A stretch of DNA of 64,000 bases from Minicystis rosea. GTDB lineage: Bacteria > Myxococcota_A > Polyangia > Polyangiales > Polyangiaceae. A model generated the notes under the pieces. The model searched no databases and had not been told where the DNA came from. It saw only the letters and a program-made list of their open reading frames with translations. The stretch is from NCBI GenBank assembly GCA_001931535.1, contig CP016211.1, positions 6,741,573 to 6,805,572 of the forward strand, in the 5' to 3' direction. Numbering within the stretch: the stretch's first letter is position 1; the number at the start of each line of letters is the position of its first letter. Of the stretch, positions 17,573 through 27,019 are shown in pieces. A program made the translations under genes and the position numbers.

Positions 17573-18714
17573 GGTTCGTTCCCGACGTGCGTCTCCATGG
17601 AGTGCGCGGCGTGCCATCGGCCGCGCTCCATCTCCAGCGTTTCGCGGATGGCGAGGAGCTCGTCGACTCGGTGTGCAGCGGTGTGGCGCGCGAGGATCGT
17701 GGCCCGACCACGCGCAGCCATGGCCGCGGCCGCTTCCGGGTGATCGAGGAGGAAGCGAAGATGTCGCTTCATCTCGTCACCGTCGCGGGCGACGAGGTAA
17801 TCGCGGCCCGGCGAGAACAGCCCCTCCGCGTCCTCCCACGGCGCCGAGACGAGCGGGATCCCGCACGCCAGCGCCTCGAAGGGGCGAATGGTCGGGATGC
17901 CGACGAGCCGGCTCGCATACGGCCGCCGTGGCACGTGCACCGTCACCCGCGCGCGCGCGAACGCGCCCGGAGCGAGGTAGTTCGGCAACCAGCCCGCATA
18001 CTCGATCCCCGATCGCGAAAGCGCAGCCCGCGCCGACTCGGGGTAACGCACGCCGTGCACGCGGGCCGAGAGGCCGAGCTCGCGCACGGGCCGGAGCAGG
18101 AACTCTTCGAGCTCCGCCGTCCGCTCCTCGTCCCCGAAATTGCCGATCCACACGAGATCGCGCTCGGGGCGCACGGCGCGCGGGGAGAAGACGCGCGCGT
18201 CGGCCGCCTCGTGCCACACGAACGCGCGCTTCGCCCAGCCGCGCGCCAGGTAGATGTCGCGGATGATCCGCCCGAAGGCGAGGACGGCGTCGTAGTGGCC
18301 GAGCTCGTAGCGCCCCATGGCCTCGGGATCGGTCACGGATCGATGATGCGTGTCGTGGAAGAAGAGGAGCGCGTCACCGCCGCGCGCGCGATGCTCGCCG
18401 ATGCGCCGGACGAGCTCCGGCTCGCTCCACTCGTGCACGAGGACGAGCGAAGCGCCGTCGAGCGCGCGATCGAGATCGAGATCGTCCGCGCGATAGCGGA
18501 TCGGCCTCACCGCCGGATAGAAGCGGCGCACGTCTGCGAGCGGGCCTTCGCCGCGATCCGCGACGAGGCAATGGACGCTCCAAGCGTCCTCCGGCTCGTA
18601 GACGGAGACCTCGTGCCCGCGCGCCGCGAGCTCGGTCACGACGCCGCGGAGGAAGTGGGCGTTGCCATGGTTGTAGTCGGAGAGCAGCGAATGACAGAAG
18701 AGGACTACGCGCAC
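17569..18714 (-). CDS. Glycosyltransferase (CgeB-like/GT4-type)
   Basis: 381-residue GT-B glycosyltransferase. It begins VRVVLFCHSLLSDYNHGNAHFLRG, has LFFHDTHHRSVTDPEAM (a D-T-H-H segment seen in several proteins of this subgroup), DLVWIGNFGDEERTAEL opening the C-terminal domain, and the donor site RLVGIPTIRPFEALACGIPLVSAPW. GTG start at 18714 overlaps the preceding gene's end. Belongs to the same reverse run as its three sibling glycosyltransferases, all coupled by overlaps. Confidence 0.85.
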   Translation of the reverse strand: MRVVLFCHSLLSDYNHGNAHFLRGVVTELAARGHEVSVYEPEDAWSVHCLVADRGEGPLADVRRFYPAVRPIRYRADDLDLDRALDGASLVLVHEWSEPELVRRIGEHRARGGDALLFFHDTHHRSVTDPEAMGRYELGHYDAVLAFGRIIRDIYLARGWAKRAFVWHEAADARVFSPRAVRPERDLVWIGNFGDEERTAELEEFLLRPVRELGLSARVHGVRYPESARAALSRSGIEYAGWLPNYLAPGAFARARVTVHVPRRPYASRLVGIPTIRPFEALACGIPLVSAPWEDAEGLFSPGRDYLVARDGDEMKRHLRFLLDHPEAAAAMAARGRATILARHTAAHRVDELLAIRETLEMERGRWHAAHSMETHVGNEP

Positions 18715-19826
18715 GGCTCCTCCTGCGTTTCTTCGTCGGCGCTCGCCTCGGAGACCCGCGCTTCGTAGATGTCGAGGTACCCGCGCGCCATGCGCTCGGG
18801 CGTGTGCTCGAGGGCGCGCGCGCGGGCCTCGCGCGCCATCTCCAGGCGCAGCTCCGGAGCTTCGATCAGGAGCCGCAGCGCGCTCTCCATCTGCTCGATC
18901 GAGCGCGGATCGACGAAGAGCGCTCCCGCGCCGCCCCAGATCTCGCGCAAGCTCGGGATGTCGCCGAGCGTGAGCGCGCAGCCGGAGAGGGCGGCCTCGA
19001 GCACGGAGAGGCCGAAGGGCTCGTAGCGGGCCGGGAGCGCGTAGATGGACGCGCGCGCCATCCACGCGGCCACCTCGTCGCGATCCAGGATGCCGAGCAT
19101 GCGCACGCCGCGGAAGGAGCGCTTGCCCAGGTCGGGATGCTCGTCGCTACCGGCCACCACGACGGGCCATGGGAGGCGCTCCGCGACCTCGCAGAGCGCG
19201 GAGATGTTCTTGGCGTCGTCCCAGAGCCGGCCGACCGCGAGGATGAAGCCCTCCTTGTCCGCGGGCCGATGGCGCGCCGCCGACGCGGCGTTGGGGACGA
19301 CGAACGAGCGACGAAACGGGCCGTAGCGGCGCGCGGCCTCCGAGAGCATCGCGTGCGTCGGCGCGATCACCGCGCCCGCCACGCGGAGCCCGGCCTGCAC
19401 CTCGCGACGGTAGCGATCGTATCGTCGCGGCGCCTCCTCGCCGCGCACCGCGCTCCACCACGAGAGGACGCAGGAGTGCACGACGGCGATCCGCGGCGCG
19501 CGGAACGGCAACGCCGCGTGCGCGAAGCCGTTGATGTGAACGATGTCGGGGCGCGCTCGCTCCTCCAGCGACAAGAGCCAATCTCCGGCGCGGGCGACGT
19601 CGTCCCAAGGATCGTCCATCCACTCCAGCCGGTAGTCGCTCTCGTGGACGACGAGCCCCTCGATGGTCGCGGCGTCGCGCCGCTGCGCGGGCGAGAGCGG
19701 TCCGCCCATCGCGGCGAGGATCACGCGGAAGTCGTGCACCGCCAGCGCACGGGCGAGATCGATCGCGTAGCTCCACACGCCGCCGAGGGTGTCGGCCGTC
19801 ATGAGGATGGTCGCCCCGGCGCGCAC
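18705..19826 (-). CDS. Glycosyltransferase family 4
   Basis: 373-residue GT4 enzyme. The N-terminal domain has LMTADTLGGVWSYAIDLARAL and DIVHINGFAHAALPF; the C-terminal domain has FILAVGRLWDDAKNI, then ALPARYEPFGLSVLEAALSGCALTLGD, a classical E-F-G-L-x-x-L-E-A donor motif. This one is closer to typical WcaI/RfaB-type GT4 proteins than its three neighbours. GTG start (19826) two bases from the radical SAM gene's stop. Confidence 0.88.
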   Translation of the reverse strand: MRAGATILMTADTLGGVWSYAIDLARALAVHDFRVILAAMGGPLSPAQRRDAATIEGLVVHESDYRLEWMDDPWDDVARAGDWLLSLEERARPDIVHINGFAHAALPFRAPRIAVVHSCVLSWWSAVRGEEAPRRYDRYRREVQAGLRVAGAVIAPTHAMLSEAARRYGPFRRSFVVPNAASAARHRPADKEGFILAVGRLWDDAKNISALCEVAERLPWPVVVAGSDEHPDLGKRSFRGVRMLGILDRDEVAAWMARASIYALPARYEPFGLSVLEAALSGCALTLGDIPSLREIWGGAGALFVDPRSIEQMESALRLLIEAPELRLEMAREARARALEHTPERMARGYLDIYEARVSEASADEETQEEPCA

Positions 19827-19828
19827 GC

Positions 19829-21130
19829 TCAACCCTCGCGCGGCGCGGGCCGCTCCAGATCCGCGAGCGGGAGCGGACGCGCCTCCTGAATGTCGCTGAA
19901 CCGATCGAAGTCTCCGAGATAGTGATCGACCGCGCGCTCCCAGGCCTCGTCGTCGGGCGCTCCCCAACGCATCGAGTAGTCGGGCGAACCGGGATAAGGG
20001 AACATCGGCACGGGATCGTTGGCCCACACGCCATGGCTCCGCAGGTGATCGCGGAACGCGCGGACCTCGGCGGGATCATCGGTCTTGGCATCGAGGAGAT
20101 TCGCCTGCACGAACGGGACGCGCCTCCGCACGTGGACGAGGAGCTCGCCGAGCTCGGCGGTCGACATCCGGCAGTGCTTGCGAAGCAGGCTCCGCCCCTC
20201 GGGCGTGATGCTCTCCACGCCCGCCTCGATCGAGACGCACCCCGCGGCGCCCAGCAGATCGAGCATCTCCCGGCTCCAGTTGTCGATGCGCATCTGGACG
20301 CCGAAGACGACGTCGCGACGCGCGAGCGCCTCGAGCAGCGGCTTGTCGGGCAGGAAGATCTCGTCGATGAAGTACACGTAACGGATGCCCTGCACGAGCA
20401 GGCGATCCAGCTCTTCGAGCACGACGTCGAGCGGGCGCTTGCGGTAGCGATCGCGGAAGTTGTCCTTCGCGCAGAAGGTGCAGTGGTAGGGGCACCCGCG
20501 GGAGGCCTCGATCTCCGCGCCGGCGCCCTCCGGCTTCGCGTCGAAGCGGTGATGGTGGTGCGCGTGCGCCGCCACGGTCGCGTCCTCCCAGGAGAGCGCC
20601 GGCAGCGCGGCCATGTCCGTGGAGCGCAGGCCCCCTTGCACGCGAATCTGCTCGCCGTCGCGGTAGGCGATGGACGAGACCTCGCTCCAACGCGTGCGCG
20701 GAATGGTCGCGAGATCGACGAGCACCTCCTCGCACTCGCCCAGCACGACGGCGTCGACGCCGAGCTTGCGCAGGGCAGCGCGCGGCGTGGTGGACGCGTG
20801 CGGGCCCACCGCGATCTTGAAGCCTGGGACGTCGTGGAGGGCCGCGAGGATCTCCTGCGGCACGCGGAGCTCGGGTGGCGCGCAACGCCAGAACAGGTAG
20901 CTCGGCGCCGTCGTGATCACCGTCATCTCCGGATCGTGGGCGGTGACCTCCGCGCGGATCTTGGCGGCCGATAGATCGCGGGCCTGTCCGTCGACGATGC
21001 GCACGTCGTGCCCGGCGCGCGCGAGCAGCGCCCGCGCGTACCCGTATTCGAGCGGAAGGTGAGGCTCGCGGCACCCGAAGTAGACGCTCCCTTCGAAGCT
21101 CCAGCGCGGGTTGACGAGCGCGATCCTCAC
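19829..21130 (-). CDS. B12-binding-domain radical SAM enzyme
   Basis: 433-residue enzyme with an N-terminal cobalamin-binding-like Rossmann domain (about 1-150; IALVNPRWSF, VDGQARDL, VGPHASTTP) and a radical SAM core whose 4Fe-4S motif is CPYHCTFC (C213, C217, C220). FIDEIFLPDK and QMRIDNWSREM follow. GTG start at 21130 overlaps the previous gene. It resembles a curated class (TIGR04295-like, from memory) that travels with glycosyltransferases and a methyltransferase of the kind found at 10239. Probable role: radical C-methylation or rearrangement of a sugar or lipid carrier; not proven. Confidence 0.85.
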   Translation of the reverse strand: MRIALVNPRWSFEGSVYFGCREPHLPLEYGYARALLARAGHDVRIVDGQARDLSAAKIRAEVTAHDPEMTVITTAPSYLFWRCAPPELRVPQEILAALHDVPGFKIAVGPHASTTPRAALRKLGVDAVVLGECEEVLVDLATIPRTRWSEVSSIAYRDGEQIRVQGGLRSTDMAALPALSWEDATVAAHAHHHHRFDAKPEGAGAEIEASRGCPYHCTFCAKDNFRDRYRKRPLDVVLEELDRLLVQGIRYVYFIDEIFLPDKPLLEALARRDVVFGVQMRIDNWSREMLDLLGAAGCVSIEAGVESITPEGRSLLRKHCRMSTAELGELLVHVRRRVPFVQANLLDAKTDDPAEVRAFRDHLRSHGVWANDPVPMFPYPGSPDYSMRWGAPDDEAWERAVDHYLGDFDRFSDIQEARPLPLADLERPAPREG

Positions 21131-22197
21131 AGGGTCGCCTCCTCGGGCTGCGGCTCGGCGGCGGCCTCGGAGAGCCACGCGCCGAGCTCGCGGACGCCGT
21201 CACGCACCCGAACGCGCGGCGTCCAGCGGGTCAGCGCCGTGAAGCGGCGGTGGTCGGAGACGTAGTAGCGCTGATCGCCGGTGCGCCACGCGTCGAAGTG
21301 GACCTCGATGCGGTGGCCGGCGAGCTCCGTGATCCGATCGAGGAGCTCGAGCAGGCTCACCGCGTTCTCGGGCCCTCCGCCGATGTTGAACGCCATGCCC
21401 GCGATGCGCGGCAGCGCGCTCCGCGCCGCGACGAACGCGTCCACGAGGTCGTCGATGAAGAGCACGTCGCGGACCTGCATCCCGTCGCCGTAGAACGTGA
21501 GCGGCTCGCCGCGGAGCGCTCGCTTCAGGAAGTGCGCGACCCAGCCCTGATCCTCGCTCCCGAACTGGCGCGGGCCGTAGATGCAGCTCATCCGGAACAC
21601 CGCCGCCTGCACGCCGAAACTCCGCGCGTAGTCGAGGACGTACTGATCGGCGGCCCCCTTGGAGCATCCATAGGGGCTGTGAAAATCGAGGCCGCGCTCC
21701 TCCGAGATGCCGAGGGATCGAAGCGCATGATCCTCCGGCTCGTAGCGTCCTCCCCGCTGCCTCAACGGGACGTCGCCGAGCGCGCCGTACACCTTGTTCG
21801 TCGAGGTGAAGAGGAGCGACGGCGGCTCGCGTTGGGCGCGGATCGCCTCCAGCACGTTGAGCGTGCCGCGGGCGTTGACGTCGAAGTCGCGTCCAGGATC
21901 CGTGAGGCTCGTCGTCACCGCGACCTGCGCCGCGAAGTGGAAGACGTGCGACGCGTCGCCGACGGCGCGCGCCACGGCCGCGGCGTCGCGAATGTCGGCG
22001 AGCCTGAGCTCGACGGCGTCCCCATGGAGCCGCCGGAGCCACTCCACGTTGCGCGCGACAGAGGGCCGGGCGAGGTTGTCGAAGAGAATGACCCGCTCGC
22101 CGCCTTGCAGGATCCGGCGCGCCACGTTCGCGCCGATGAACCCGGCTCCCCCGGTGATCAACACGGGCTTCGCCGACGCTCCGTTGGCCGTGCTCAT
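21127..22197 (-). CDS. NAD-dependent sugar epimerase (CDP-paratose 2-epimerase-like)
   Basis: 356-residue extended SDR closely patterned on CDP-paratose/tyvelose 2-epimerase: LITGGAGFIGANVA, HFAAQVAVTTSLTDP, NARGTLNVLEAIR, TSTNKVYGALGD, LDFHSPYGCSKGAADQYVLDYARSFG with the catalytic YGCSK, and YGPRQFGSEDQGWVAHF. These are the family's most specific signatures. The real substrate could be another CDP- or UDP-linked sugar because no CDP-glucose pathway genes are nearby. ATG start at 22197 overlaps the stop of the next gene upstream. Confidence 0.85.
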   Translation of the reverse strand: MSTANGASAKPVLITGGAGFIGANVARRILQGGERVILFDNLARPSVARNVEWLRRLHGDAVELRLADIRDAAAVARAVGDASHVFHFAAQVAVTTSLTDPGRDFDVNARGTLNVLEAIRAQREPPSLLFTSTNKVYGALGDVPLRQRGGRYEPEDHALRSLGISEERGLDFHSPYGCSKGAADQYVLDYARSFGVQAAVFRMSCIYGPRQFGSEDQGWVAHFLKRALRGEPLTFYGDGMQVRDVLFIDDLVDAFVAARSALPRIAGMAFNIGGGPENAVSLLELLDRITELAGHRIEVHFDAWRTGDQRYYVSDHRRFTALTRWTPRVRVRDGVRELGAWLSEAAAEPQPEEATL

Positions 22198-23309
22198 AGC
22201 GTGAGCCCCCTCTTCTCCAGCTCCGCGCGCGCCTCGATAGCGCGGTCGTGCGCCGCTTGGCCGGCGAGCCAGCCCGCGAGCTCTTCGAGGCCGTCTTCCA
22301 GCGTCACCTGCGGCTCGTGCCCGAGCAGGCGCCGCGAAAGCCCGATGTCGGCGAAGCAATGGCGCACGTCGCCCACGCGGTGCTTGCCAGTGATCTCGGG
22401 CGCGATCGAGCTCCCCAGCGCCCGGCCCACGTGCGCTGCGATCTCGCGCACGGTGTACGCATTCCCGCTGCCGACGTTGATGACCGAGAACGCCGCGGCC
22501 TCGGCCGAGAGCGCTCGCACGCAAGCGCGCGCCACATCGTGCACGCTCACGAAATCGCGCCGCTGGAGGCCGTCCTCGTAGACGAGCGGAGGCGCGTCGT
22601 TGAGCAGCCGCGACGCGAAGATGGCGAGCACGCCCGTGTACGGGTTGGAGAGCGCCTGGCGCGGGCCATACACGTTGAAGAAGCGCATCGCCACCACGGG
22701 TACGGCGTAAGCCCGCCCGAAGATGAGGCAGAGTCGCTCTTGATCGTACTTGGACAGCGCATACACCGACTCGAGCGCGGGTGTCTTCGTCTCCGGTGTC
22801 GGCACCGGCTCGAGCACCTCGTCATCGCTCGAGCGAAGCTCCCACTCCCCGCGACGGAGCTGCTCGATCGAGCGCCCTTTGCCTTCGACGATGGCGCCCG
22901 TTGGTGCGCGATAAAGCCCCTCGCCATACAGGCTCATGCTCGAGGCCACGACGATGCGCCGCACGCGCTGCGCCGCGATGGCCTCGAGCAACACCGATGT
23001 TCCGAGGACGTTGACCGAGGTGTAACTCTCGATCTGATACATGCTCTGGCCGACACCGACCATCGCGGCAAAGTGATAGACGGCGTCGATGCCCGAGAGC
23101 GCTCTCCTCACCGCGTCCGGATCGCGCACGTCACCGACGACGAGCTCGACCTCGGGGCTCAGATGAGCCGGCCGGTGACGCCCGGGCCCGTGCACTTGCG
23201 TCGTGAGGTTGTCGAGCACCCTCACCCGATGGCCTTCATGGAGCAGCGCATCGGCGAGGTGCGAGCCGATGAAGCCGGCGCCGCCCGTGATCAGGATGTG
23301 CTCGGACAT
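22194..23309 (-). CDS. NAD-dependent sugar epimerase (dTDP-rhamnose 4-epimerase-like)
   Basis: 371-residue extended SDR and first gene of the eight-gene reverse run. It has LITGGAGFIGSHLADAL, HFAAMVGVGQSMYQIESYTSVNVLGT, catalytic VYALSKYDQE and FFNVYGPRQALSNPYTGV, typical of the WbjB/dTDP-L-rhamnose 4-epimerase subgroup. ATG at 23309. No dTDP-rhamnose genes are in the window, so the substrate assignment is tentative; a UDP-sugar epimerase role is possible. Confidence 0.82.
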   Translation of the reverse strand: MSEHILITGGAGFIGSHLADALLHEGHRVRVLDNLTTQVHGPGRHRPAHLSPEVELVVGDVRDPDAVRRALSGIDAVYHFAAMVGVGQSMYQIESYTSVNVLGTSVLLEAIAAQRVRRIVVASSMSLYGEGLYRAPTGAIVEGKGRSIEQLRRGEWELRSSDDEVLEPVPTPETKTPALESVYALSKYDQERLCLIFGRAYAVPVVAMRFFNVYGPRQALSNPYTGVLAIFASRLLNDAPPLVYEDGLQRRDFVSVHDVARACVRALSAEAAAFSVINVGSGNAYTVREIAAHVGRALGSSIAPEITGKHRVGDVRHCFADIGLSRRLLGHEPQVTLEDGLEELAGWLAGQAAHDRAIEARAELEKRGLTL

Positions 23310-23992
23310 GAACGCCCCCAGCGTCGCAGTCAGGAGGCGCGTCTCGCCCCGCGGAGGCCCTTGCGCCCGGACGTAGGCGCGTCGACTCGGGCCCTCTCGC
23401 AGGATCCCGTCAGTCTATCGCTGCATGGCACGCGCGCCGGTCGAGCGCGCGCATCCTGGAGCATGCGCTCGATTTGCCCAATGTGGCTGAGCGCGCTTCA
23501 GCATGGATGCCCTCATTGCGTACTCCGCGAGGTGCGCCGTCACCTGGGCGTGCGAAGGATAAAGCCAATCTCGGCGCCGACGATCTCCTCCACGACGCAC
23601 TCCAGCGACAGCCAGCGTGGTCTTTGGGCGATGAAGCCCAGAGTGGTCGGCGCCATTCCGACAGTCACCTTCGCGCAGAGCCGGATCGACGACGCCTTGG
23701 TGTGAGAGCCCAATCACTAGTGTGATGTTCGGATCTGGGTTCCCGCCCACCGCGCATTTCCCGCCATTCTTGGGGCATGGCGGGGTCATGCGTTCTCGTC
23801 CGTGTGCTCGAAGTGGCAGCGACGGCGCTGCACGTTGGCGGGAGCTCGAGCCCACGGCCGGAGCGCCCGCCGCAGTTCATCCCGCCCGAACAATTCGTGT
23901 CTCCCCTCCGACGGGAGGTCATGAACAGTCCACCCCCAGTGGGACCTCGCTCCGAGGGGCAGGCCCAAGGTGCCGCGTTCCCCGCCATTGGG
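23310..23992. other. Intergenic region upstream of the repeat array
   Basis: About 680 bp with no convincing gene. It should hold the promoter of the eight-gene reverse run. A short reverse frame of 38 codons (23540-23656, beginning MAPTTLGFIAQRPRW) has protein-like composition but matches nothing I recognise and may be a gene remnant. A small operator-like palindrome lies at 23713-23726. Confidence 0.4.
23713..23726. promoter_or_regulatory. Short palindrome, possible operator
   Basis: ATCAC-TAGT-GTGAT, an inverted repeat with a fully palindromic CACTAGTG core, AT-richer than its surroundings. It sits about 400 bp upstream of the reverse oligosaccharide run. Only position and symmetry support a regulatory role. 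Confidence 0.25.
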
Positions 23993-24454
23993 ATGGGAGG
24001 CTCCACGGGCTTCGCCCGTGGAGGGAAAAGAGCAGCGCCCCTTTCCCGGGACGCACACGCAACAGCCAAGACCAACGCCAGGCCCGAAGCACCTCCACGC
24101 CCGCGTCAGCTCGGGTGGTCCGGGGTATGGGAGGCTCCACGGGCTTCGCCCGTGGAGGGAAAAGGGCAGCGCCCCTTTCCCGGCACACACACGCAACAGC
24201 CAAGACCAACGCCAGGCCCGAAGCACCTCCACGCCCGCGTCAGCTCGGGTGGTCCGGGGTATGGGAGGCTCCACGGGCTTCGCCCGTGGAGGGAAAGGGG
24301 CAGCGCCCCTTTCCCGGGACGCACACGCAACAGCCAAGACCAACGTCAGGCCCGAAGCACCTCCACGCCCGCGTCAGCTCGGGTGGTCCGGGGTATGGGA
24401 GGCTCCACGGGCTTCGCCCGTGGAGGGAAAGGGGCAGCGCCCCTTTCCCGGGAC
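23993..24454. repeat. 134-bp tandem repeat array, 3.45 units
   Basis: Units begin at 23993, 24127, 24261 and 24395 (exact 134-bp period); the last stops after 60 bp. Each unit opens with a perfect hairpin, CTCCACGGGC-TTC-GCCCGTGGAG, followed at once by a second one, GAAAGGGGC-AGC-GCCCCTTTC in units 3 and 4, less perfect in units 1 and 2. The rest of the unit is a linker ending GGTGGTCCGGGGT. Units are nearly identical, so the array is recent or homogenised. 134 is not a multiple of three and the frames crossing it carry repeated nonsense, so it is not coding. It ends about 40 bp before smpB. A degenerate relative lies at 36385-36492. Confidence 0.9.
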
Positions 24455-24493
24455 TTTGACGGGCACCGCCACCTGCGGTAGCGCTCCGGCCGC

Positions 24494-24973
24494 GTGGCGA
24501 AGGAGAAGGAGAAACCTGGCGAGAAGCTGATCGTGCGCAACCGGCGCGCGAGCTTCGACTACGAGCTCGGCGAGCGTTACGAGGCGGGCCTCGTCCTCAT
24601 CGGGAGCGAAGTGAAGATGCTTCGGCATGGATCGGCCGACCTCACCGATGCGTGGTGCTCCGTGCGCCGCGGCGAGGCGTTCCTCGAAGGCGTGAACATC
24701 CCGGAGATGTCGGGCGCCGCGTTTGGCCACGAGCCCAAGCGGGCGCGCAAGCTCCTCCTTCATGCGAAGGAGATCGAGGACATCGAGCGCGCCATCGCCC
24801 GCGAGGGCATGACGGTCACGGCCGTCCGTCTGTATTTCAAGACGGGCCGCGTGAAGGTCGAGCTCGCCTTGGCCAAGGGCAAGAAGACGCTCGACAAGCG
24901 CGAGACCATGAAGGCGAAGGACGCCGAGCGCGAAGCCCGCGTGGCCATGGCCCGCGGCCGGAAGGGAGAGTAG
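24494..24973 (+). CDS. smpB: SsrA-binding protein SmpB
   Basis: 159-residue tmRNA-binding protein needed for trans-translation. It has the family core LIVRNRRASFDYELGERYEAGLVLIGSEVKMLR, the HEPKRARKLLLHAKEI segment and the basic C-terminal tail (KKTLDKRETMKAKDAEREARVAMARGRKGE) that enters the ribosome mRNA channel. GTG start. The partner ssrA (tmRNA) gene is not visible in the window. The 134-bp repeat array occupies its immediate upstream region. Confidence 0.95.
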   Translation: MAKEKEKPGEKLIVRNRRASFDYELGERYEAGLVLIGSEVKMLRHGSADLTDAWCSVRRGEAFLEGVNIPEMSGAAFGHEPKRARKLLLHAKEIEDIERAIAREGMTVTAVRLYFKTGRVKVELALAKGKKTLDKRETMKAKDAEREARVAMARGRKGE

Positions 24974-24977
24974 GCGC

Positions 24978-25238
24978 ATGCACCTCGCGTGGATCAAAGG
25001 CGGCGAAGCGGACGTCACCGCGCTCGACGGCGACCGCATCAGCGTCCTCTCCACCATCCCTTCGGCGCCCGGCTCGCGCCCCGACGGCGCCCTCGCCGGG
25101 AGCGGCGCCGCCGTGCGCATCAAGGTCGCCCGCTGCCGGCGCGAAGGCGATCGCTTCCTCATCGAAGGCCGCCTCATCGACGTCACGCGTGAGACCAGGG
25201 CGGAGCTTTCGCGCCTCGTCGCACCTCCGCCGGCCTGA
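24978..25238 (+). CDS. Small hypothetical protein
   Basis: 86-residue protein starting four bases after the smpB stop, so probably co-transcribed. It looks like a small beta-rich domain (VTALDGDRISVLST, VRIKVARCRREGDRFLIEGRLIDVTRE), reminiscent of a short PilZ- or OB-like fold, but I do not recognise the family. Conserved charged residues suggest a real gene rather than noise. Confidence 0.55.
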   Translation: MHLAWIKGGEADVTALDGDRISVLSTIPSAPGSRPDGALAGSGAAVRIKVARCRREGDRFLIEGRLIDVTRETRAELSRLVAPPPA

Positions 25239-25352
25239 CGCGCGCCGGCAGGGTGCTGGGCGTGACCGCCTGGTCGGCGCCATCACCATGACCCGTGACG
25301 CCGGCGGCGGACCACGTTGCCCGCGCGGCGGGAGGCTCCTACCCTCGGGATC

Positions 25353-26855
<1,503 letters not shown>

Positions 26856-27015
26856 GAGCCTATCCCAGCAGACCGGACCGAGCCGGCCAAGGAGACGCGA
26901 GCCCGCCGAGGCGCGAGGGCGGAAGCGTACTCTCTGTACGCAGGGAGCCCGAGCAACGAAGGTGGGCGAAGCGTCTCCGCCGGTCGGCGACGTGGAGGTC
27001 TACTGGGATAGGCTC
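26856..27015. repeat. 160-bp nested palindrome between convergent genes
   Basis: The ends are GAGCCTATCCCAGCAGACC and GGTCTACTGGGATAGGCTC, complementary at 18 of 19 positions. Inside, GGAGACGC pairs with GCGTCTCC, GCCCGCC with GGTGGGC (one wobble), and the centre closes with GCGTAC-TCTCT-GTACGC. All pairs nest, so the whole interval can fold into one long interrupted hairpin. It begins directly after the DUF362 stop and ends four bases before the stop of the reverse gene. Candidates: bidirectional terminator, MITE-like element, or structured RNA. No transposase or target-site duplication is evident. Confidence 0.75.
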
Positions 27016-27019
27016 TAAG

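Noticed and set aside
23993..24454. CRISPR-like repeats.
   Set aside because: The 134-bp units are tandem with no unique spacers, and no cas genes are near.
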